DNA from: Rotaria macrura
Taxonomy: Eukaryota > Rotifera > Eurotatoria > Philodinida > Philodinidae
Length of the DNA stretch: 64,000 bases
Reading direction: 5' to 3'
Assembly (NCBI GenBank): GCA_900239685.1
Contig: OENT01000204.1
Span: 96,001 to 160,000 of the forward strand
The notes beneath the pieces were generated by a model. The model was given only the letters and a program-made list of their open reading frames with translations. It was not told the origin of the DNA and ran no database searches. Numbering within the stretch: the stretch's first letter is position 1; each line of letters begins with the position of its first letter. The translations under genes were made by a program, and so were the position numbers. Below are positions 57,196 to 64,000 of this stretch, in pieces.

Positions 57196-58484
57196 TTAGA
57201 GAAGTCTTGAGTATATACTTCCAATATATCGTATAATAACCATGACAAGTATGAGCGGCGTACAATTAGATCGAAAACTATAGCCAGCATTCTTTTCCAG
57301 ACCCATCCAATCCGACAGATTTTTGACGCAACCACCATCTACAACGCTTGGCTTATAGGCTGCAATGCTTGTTCTTGGCGTTGTATTATGATGAACAGTA
57401 TACCAATATGTGGCACCCATTTTTGGCATTGGCATCGCATCAAGTTTATCTAATCCCAAGTAGTGACCAGTGGCCTTATCAGTATACATAATAATCGGAA
57501 AGATACCAACTGCATCAATGGCATTTCCTATCCAAGTTTCTACAGTTACTGGTTGCATTGTTTCAATACCCCATTTTTGTGTAACTATCCATTCACCACT
57601 GAAATCTAAGAATCTCGAGTTGTAATTATACGCTTCACATACATAATTGCATGCATTTGACCATGTGCATGTATTTGCAACTGAATCATATGTAAAGAAT
57701 CCAGATGCATTGAAGTAAAAATAGAGAGGACCTGCAGTCATGATCAGCAGTTGGTTTGGATCATCCATAATCCATGTCGTATTGGCAATATAATTATTTG
57801 CTTGAGATCCAAATATACCATATCCATCGTTGCTTGGTAATGGATATGGTAATTGATGGGCAGCAAGATTTTTATTTGGACATTGATCACTATAGTTGCC
57901 TTTACAAATTTGAAAATAGCCGCTAGATTGTATTGTTATTCCTGAGGTAAACTGATGACGAGCTTTACCGAAAGGTGGTTGATTATTGGTTAGATTTTGT
58001 GGTGAGGGAAAAGGTACACCCGAGAGAATAATGTCCATAGCATATAGTTTACCATCAACAGCGTCGACATACAGAACAGCCAATTGAATATTTGGTTGAG
58101 TGTTACAACCAGGAGCTACACCATTGTAGCCATCTGGTGGGCATTGGTAGTTGAGATTGTAATTGTCAATATTACCCAAGACAGTCAGTGCAGCAAGTTG
58201 TGCGTAATAAGTTTGATTTGTTGCACTATCAATGTAAGTTGTGTAAGTGGTGGTCATATTTGAAATCTGACTCCAATCAAAAGTAAAACAATTATTTGAA
58301 GCGTTGGCAGACATGTTCAAATTCAAAGTAGTATCCATGCACGACGATGGAATTCTTTGCATATAGAATAAGCCATTACCTAATACTAAAAAATAATTAC
58401 GACCATCAGTTCAGATAAAATGCATATCAATCAAGTGAACAAACCATCTCGAGGGAGAAAAATAATCCCGAACTTCAATATCAT
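57196..58484 (-). CDS. Putative secreted or membrane-anchored protein of unknown family, 2 exons
   Basis: The long frame (388 codons from an internal ATG at 58362) is best extended upstream. A short exon 58484-58445 encodes MILKFGIIFLPRDG, a hydrophobic signal-like start. It joins in phase to 58379-57196 across a 65-nt intron (GTTTGT..TATTAG), giving 407 residues. The mature part has many N-glycosylation sites (NMS, NAS, NMT, NQT, NYS, NTT, NAS, NLS) and cysteines in pairs (CPPDGYNGVAPGC, CTWSNACNYVC), typical of an extracellular protein. It ends in a hydrophobic stretch (TPLILVMVIIRYIGSIYSRL) that could be a GPI signal or a membrane anchor. I do not recognise a catalytic motif or named domain. 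The gene lies in the same orientation as the type II membrane protein, 1.1 kb upstream of its start. Confidence 0.7.
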
Positions 58485-61100
58485 TAATATATTTATCAAC
58501 AGCATAATTTTCTTTCACTGGTACAGTCACAACTTTTGGATGTTTCTTCTCGTTGCAATTTTATTCATATGAAGTTATTAAAAAGCAATCGTCTATAGAA
58601 TATAGTTGTATCGACGAAATCAGTTCTCTTCGTTTTCCACGCTACTCAATGTTTACATCAAATTATGAATGTAAGTAGGTAATATTTGTTTTGGATAAAT
58701 TTTGTCATACCTTGAGATATTTCTTTTTTTCTCTTGGTCTCCTATTAATCGAATGATGCCCATGTTATCGTCAAGTCGCTCTGAATAAATTTATGTTGTC
58801 GAAAAGAAACATACATAGGTGGTCGTTTTCTTTTGAAAAAATGTGAAAGAAATGTGTTTCAACGGTCAGGAATCAACATCAACGGCGTGAATTCTATACA
58901 TTCGCCACGGAAAGCAGGAAACATTGTCCATACATATCGACTCCGATGCTTGTACAATTATTCTGTTATACCCAGCTCTTTAAAATAGTCAATAAAAATA
59001 GATAAAATAATAGTCGATCAACACTATTGCATGAAAAGTAATGCTCCATATTTAAATAGACGCATGCTATTTCTTAGAAATAAATCCTATACATCGCCCT
59101 CTCACAAAAGCAATAACATAGTGAGTTTGTTGCTATTTCTTTTCAACTTCAATCTAATAACATTTGAGTAGCATAACAAAACCGACGAAGTTCATGATAT
59201 GCATTTATTCTCAATGTTGAAGCTATCACATAGTCATGCGCCTTACTCATTATGAATCACATAGCTCGATGACGTTGCCTCTTGCTTCATACTTCGTACC
59301 TGTACATTTGGTGTCGTTAATTTGTTTATGTTTAATTCTGTTTTTGCAAAGTCATTCTTATGCTATTTTTATTCACCCATTATATACGAACTAAGTTTGT
59401 TCTCATATACATTGAAAAATAATAGACCAGCAATTTTAATCAAAATCACTAAGATGATTCGTAGTTTGTGGTTGTTGTACAACCGTGTATGTCAAAATGT
59501 TCTCATCATTGTGGTCCACTCATAGATTGAATATCTACTAGTACGGTTATCAATATTTATTGATAAGGATTCGTATCATCTGAGAATTCTTGCTGGTAGT
59601 ATATTGATACAAGACGAAAGAAAAATACTCTATTAACAGTCATTGTAACAAGGCACTCTTCACTTGCTTAGCACATATACTCTGAGCCAATGAGATCTAT
59701 TCAAGTGTACCATGTACAAATAGTACATCGTTCCTCTTCAAAACGAAACACTGAGTCGGAAAACAAATAAATTAACAGAACTTCTTTGGATATTTGTCAT
59801 TGACAACTATAATCTGATTTGATTGAGAGTACTTCCTTTCTATAAGCAACATACATATTTCACGAGTCTTTTGGATCCGTTAAAGGCCGTATATCAGGCA
59901 AAAGAAAAAATTGACATGCTGAGTTCGAATTACTCGAAAAAATCACAACATTCTGTATACAAAGTTTGTAGAAACTTCATTCGATCATCGTTTTTCTTTA
60001 CGAAAATCTGAGATTCTGCCATAGTCCTCTCTTTTATTATTTGAGTACATAAGTAAGTTGTAATTTTATTCCTGAAAAAGAGACTGTTGCTAAGATAGGA
60101 GCCTCAAGACAAAATTATCTGAGAAAAAAAATACATTGAGTCGTACGATTTTCAAGATAGATCTTTCTCATTCATTTGAAAACTACATAGAAGCTTGATA
60201 TTTGTGAAATGTTTTCTCGAACCAAATATATTTCACATAGCTCTTGCAATTGAAAAAGATGATGTTATGCTGCTAATCTTATGTTTCGTGCAACGAACTC
60301 GTTTCTGAATCGTTTTGTCAACAAAACGAATCTGTTTTCTTTAGATTATTTTGTATTAGTAAAATACTCGAAGAAAAATGAGATAAGAACACCTGATAAG
60401 AATCAACAATCTAATAATATATGGTCATGGTAGAATGTCCGCACTTTTACTCAGCCAACCGAAAAACTACATACATGATTCTACCCCATTCTTATTTTTC
60501 TTTCAACGACTGCTACTTGTTTTGGTGTGTACATAATATTTATATTTTTTTATTTTTGAAGATAATAAATTTTTCAATGTCGTTATCAAGTGCATTTCTC
60601 CTTCATATGTTAATCGTAGTGTCTTGCAAAAAAGAACGAACAAAAAACATACTTATAAATAGTTTTAGCTATCATTTTTACCTAAAAAATTTTCTTTTAC
60701 ACGCTCGTTCTACTATGAGTCACAAAAACAACCAATATACATCGATTATACTATCTCGATGAAATACATATACATAAGGTGACTTTGATGTTCGATTGAA
60801 AACTGTTTTCTTTCCTTTCTATTTCTCTCTCTAGGCTGTATACCGGTCTCATATTGGTATTCGCAATTTTTTAACCAGTATTCAATCTTAATATATCTAT
60901 AAAGATCCATGGTTGCGTACTAGCATAAACACGATCTATAGCAAATGAAAAATAGATAATAAAAGCTATACGAAGGAATAGTCAGAAGAGTGTTAAAACT
61001 TTGCATAAATAAAACATTCAGAGTTACATCCTTATCAGAAAAAAAATTTCGAGAGTCACTTTTGGATATCACGAGTTGATTTGCATTGTCCATCAATTTT
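58485..61100. other. Intergenic stretch, no supported gene
   Basis: AT-rich with short frames. The 113-codon frame at 60421-60762 is hydrophobic low-complexity and has no domain resemblance. Confidence 0.45.
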
Positions 61101-61108
61101 AGGAGAAC

Positions 61109-63610
61109 ATGGAAAAAAAATCAAGATCTATAAAAATAGATCCAAAATGGGGTTCAGTGATGCTCATTCAATCTTTTGAGCACATTTCTTGGTGCAAAAA
61201 TTTTAATCAGAATCGTTCGCAAATTCAATCTGTAAAATTTGCGCATTTTTTAAAATCTGCATGTGATATTGATTTGGTTCTCATATTTGGTTTAGCAATG
61301 AAATCCGTTGATAGCACAGATTTGCTGAATATTAAACGACGTATACAAAGAATTACCATTGAAGCACGAAATGATTTGAAACTAATCGTTTATCGTAGTC
61401 ATATGGACATCGTCGAAATTGCGAGTATAGCCCAATCCTTTGAATCACAAGTCAACCAAGCGTAATCTTCATTAATCGAAAAGAAATTACCTTTCAATGC
61501 CCTCAGTGAACTGATGAGTCTAGAGAGTGAAGTACTCAACACGAGGAAAGCATTGTAGAGTAAAACAATCATGAGAATGTCTTTTGATTTAGCTGTGTTC
61601 GTTTGAAGAAGTAAAAGCTTGGCTTTTTAAAAATTTATATTGCACTCTATTCGGTAAAGAGAATGTCGAACTATTTAGAAAGATACTTCGGTGACGTCAA
61701 GTATTGTTGCATGGAAAATGTTATTGCGATATTGTGAAAATATGTAACTTGTTAAAATTAATCCCAATCAATATCTAATTCACAGTGGACGAATATTCAA
61801 AATAAAGGGTGATATTGTTGCTATGAAAGAGCATCACAAAAATATCGATCACGGTAAAGCATCATGCCATGTTACCCGTGCATACTACGGTCTTTTCTTT
61901 AACGGTTATTTTATAAATACTAAATCTACCAGTATCCATGTTGCAAATGTTTACAATATCGATCAAATTTTCAAATTAGATCAAAGTCAAGTGCAACATA
62001 GTAATGAAAGTGCTCATGAAACTCTAATTATCAGCCATTGCCAACAATTCTGTATACTGTTTTTGCACATTAATTCAGTTATATATGCTTTGTACAATTC
62101 GTTTTCTATCAAATATAATTTTGGTGAAGTAACTTTCATGGGTGAAAATGCGTCGAGTAAAAAACAGTGGATGAATACGTTTAATAGTATCCTGAATACA
62201 CAAGAACGATTTGATTCCTTGTTCTATCCACCAAGAGAGTGATTATCCTACTTGACATTGATTCTCATGGACACTCGTCAATATCTCCGACAATCATTGG
62301 AATAAGGATTTTTCTTAATAGAATTGATTATTCTTAGTAAAGAGAATCTTATCAATTTATTAGTTGAACAGAATTTTGACTAGACACTAATTTTGATTTT
62401 GCGTGTACGGAAACACATTCGAGAATTTATTTCGATCGATTCTTCACAAACTTTGACATCCGTTGATGAATGCAACAAAATGATACGGAATAAAGAACAA
62501 AATTTGTGTCCACTGATGGAAAAATAAATCTAGAAAACATGTACACGAATTAGTTCAATCAAATTTCTCAAACATTATGTTCATCATATTCACACACGGA
62601 AGCAACTTGATTATGTACCCAAGGCATAGCAAAGATTTTATTTCGAATAGAGATATTGCCCATAGAATAGAAAATTTTCAGAAATATGTTTATTGTTTTC
62701 TTTCAATGATTTATTTATTAAGATTCCAACATCAATCATGAAAATTCTCATGAAACAGATCATATTAGAAGAGATTAATGTAACTCTTGTGAAAAATTAT
62801 GTCAATCGATTTTTACAGTGATTATGCAATAGTTTCAATGCGTTTAAGGAAATCTCTACAGATATATCATCGACTTAAACAAAATTCATTGTTTGAATGT
62901 CATCGGGAATTCATCAATTTATAAAAACATTACACAATCAATAATATATATTAACATAGAAAATTTTTTCTTTACTATGAAAAACATGGAAATACTGTTG
63001 AGTAAAGTTGATGAATTTTTATTGAAATCAATTGATATTAAATTCATTTTCGAAAGGCAACTTGAACCAAGTTTAGTACCTATCATTCATGCACACAGAG
63101 ATGTAATCGCTGATATTATGCAAAAGCAACATATTGATGAACAATTGATCCCTGTTGTTTTGGAAAGAGACGAATGCTTACAGCATCTCTTTATCAAACT
63201 TCGTCAATTGGGACTTGATAATTTAGACTTTCTCGAATCGTATATCTTAGCTGATTCTTTCGATGATTTAATCTGTATTTCTCTGGCTGGCAGCATATTA
63301 CATTTTGCAAAAAGTTATTTAGAATTTTCAAATGAGTTATTTAGAATTCATTGTCAATCGATGAGTCAAGTGATTATGGAAATACTGTTCACATTGCTTA
63401 AATATCACATAGAAAATTATAAACAAACGCTGTTAAAATTATCATTCATTAATAATCAAACATAAAAAGTATTCATTATGAGTAACATCGATATTTTTCT
63501 CTAAAGCATATCTTTCGTCATGTTGACACCTTCTATAAGTCAAAAGTAGACAACGCTGCTAAGTTCTTTACTGATGTCTATGATAAAGTATTCGAATTGA
63601 AAAAAATTCT
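61109..63610 (+). pseudogene. EXOC8: Decaying copy of exocyst subunit EXOC8/Exo84
   Basis: Three open pieces and traces between them are collinear with EXOC8 as I remember it. Piece 1 (61109-61465) has NIKRRIQRITIEARNDLKLI and VYRSHMDIVEIASIAQSFES, matching the N-terminal coiled coil that binds other exocyst subunits. Piece 2 (from about 61755 to 62242) is the PH-like domain: NPNQYLIHSGRIFK at its start and ENASSKKQWMNTFNSIL at its C-terminal helix. The same frame then goes on past TGA, TAA and TAG codons with VEQNFD and LILRVRKHIREFISI, the start of the Exo84 C-terminal domain. Piece 3 (62893-63465) has VPIIHAHRDVIADIM and RQLGLDNLDFLESYILADSF...LAGSILHFAKSYLEF...VIMEILFTLLKYHIENY, the distal helical bundle. 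A last trace (FFTDVYDKVFELKKIL) is in another frame. Exo84 tethers secretory vesicles at the plasma membrane. The in-frame stops and frame changes mean no full-length product. It looks intronless. Confidence 0.75.
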
Positions 63611-64000
63611 ATGCGATTTAAAAGTAATATATATGCTTTGTCTTATGATGTTATTATTGATGTTAGAACTAAGGTTTACAAAAATTATAGGTGTTCCTAT
63701 GCGTATAATCATTACCAAATGATATTCCATTCTTCAAATGAAAGCAAGTGCCGAAATATTCTCTGTCAATTAACCAGTGAATACCAACAAAGACAGTTGA
63801 TATCTAGTTTATGAAATTGCATTCCACATGAATCTTCTGTTGCAACTGATTTTTTTATTCCAAGATTATATTGTACAAGTATAATTTGAAAATAAATTGC
63901 AATCTTTCAAATTCAAAAATATTTCAGACTTTAAATGTATTTTTTGTGTGTGTTCTTTTTACGAAATAGTACATGCCGTCGCTCTCATGATTGCTTCTTG
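63611..64000. other. 3' flank of the EXOC8-like copy
   Basis: AT-rich, no supported gene; the short frame at 63611-63814 is probably chance. Confidence 0.4.

Noticed and set aside
1-64000. Telomeric repeat arrays (TGTGGG-type of bdelloids)
   Set aside because: No tandem run of such a unit was seen on either strand, although the left half resembles subtelomeric DNA.

Overview
The window is animal nuclear DNA, most likely from a bdelloid rotifer (Adineta/Rotaria type). Three copies of a two-membrane-segment, cysteine-rich protein (near 10.3, 15.1 and 35.0 kb) belong to a family I recall from bdelloid genome annotations. Introns are short (often 48-93 bp) with GT..AG ends, intergenic DNA is AT-rich, and the transposable elements are diverse, short and mostly decayed. 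Species assignment is inference; no rRNA or mitochondrial marker is present.

Layout. From 0 to about 43 kb the DNA is a repeat-rich, gene-poor compartment. It opens with a ~133-bp tandem array (0.1-0.84 kb) and a mariner-like fragment. A LINE reverse-transcriptase fragment (3.6-4.2 kb, minus) and a decayed Tc1-like transposon (5.3-6.6 kb, minus) follow. Many non-autonomous foldback or MITE elements are scattered through it: a perfect 57-bp-arm palindrome at 7.6 kb, hAT-like MITEs with 8-bp target duplications at 30.9 and 38.1 kb, a piggyBac-like MITE at 42.4 kb, a ~400-bp palindrome at 25.1 kb and a 696-bp TIR element at 32.2 kb. Larger structures are a foldback with 0.5-0.6 kb arms (20.9-22.9 kb), which lies inside a candidate 4-kb TIR element (19.3-23.4 kb), and a pair of ~440-bp inverted repeats 5.3 kb apart (24.05 and 29.8 kb). 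A mariner copy (37.65-40.4 kb, minus) has been split by later insertions. A tRNA-like sequence at 31.6 kb sits exactly in the loop of a 74-bp inverted repeat. The three paralogous membrane-protein genes are embedded in this compartment.

From 43 to 64 kb the DNA looks like ordinary host sequence with few repeats. An 11-exon sodium/solute symporter of the SLC5 (SMCT/SMVT-like) family lies on the minus strand (43.3-45.9 kb). About 8 kb of AT-rich DNA without a recognisable gene follows. Next is a five-exon type II membrane protein with a Thr/Ser-rich minisatellite-encoded stalk (53.8-56.1 kb, minus), then a two-exon putative secreted protein (57.2-58.5 kb, minus). The last feature is a frame-damaged copy of the exocyst subunit EXOC8/Exo84 (61.1-63.6 kb, plus).

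The genes do not form an operon or pathway. The strongest biological points are the mosaic paralog family in repeat-rich DNA, the tRNA-in-hairpin locus, the nested transposon history and the decaying EXOC8 copy. The last would fit loss of one homeologous copy in a degenerate-tetraploid genome. I see no LTR retrovirus-like element, no CRISPR array and no rRNA gene.
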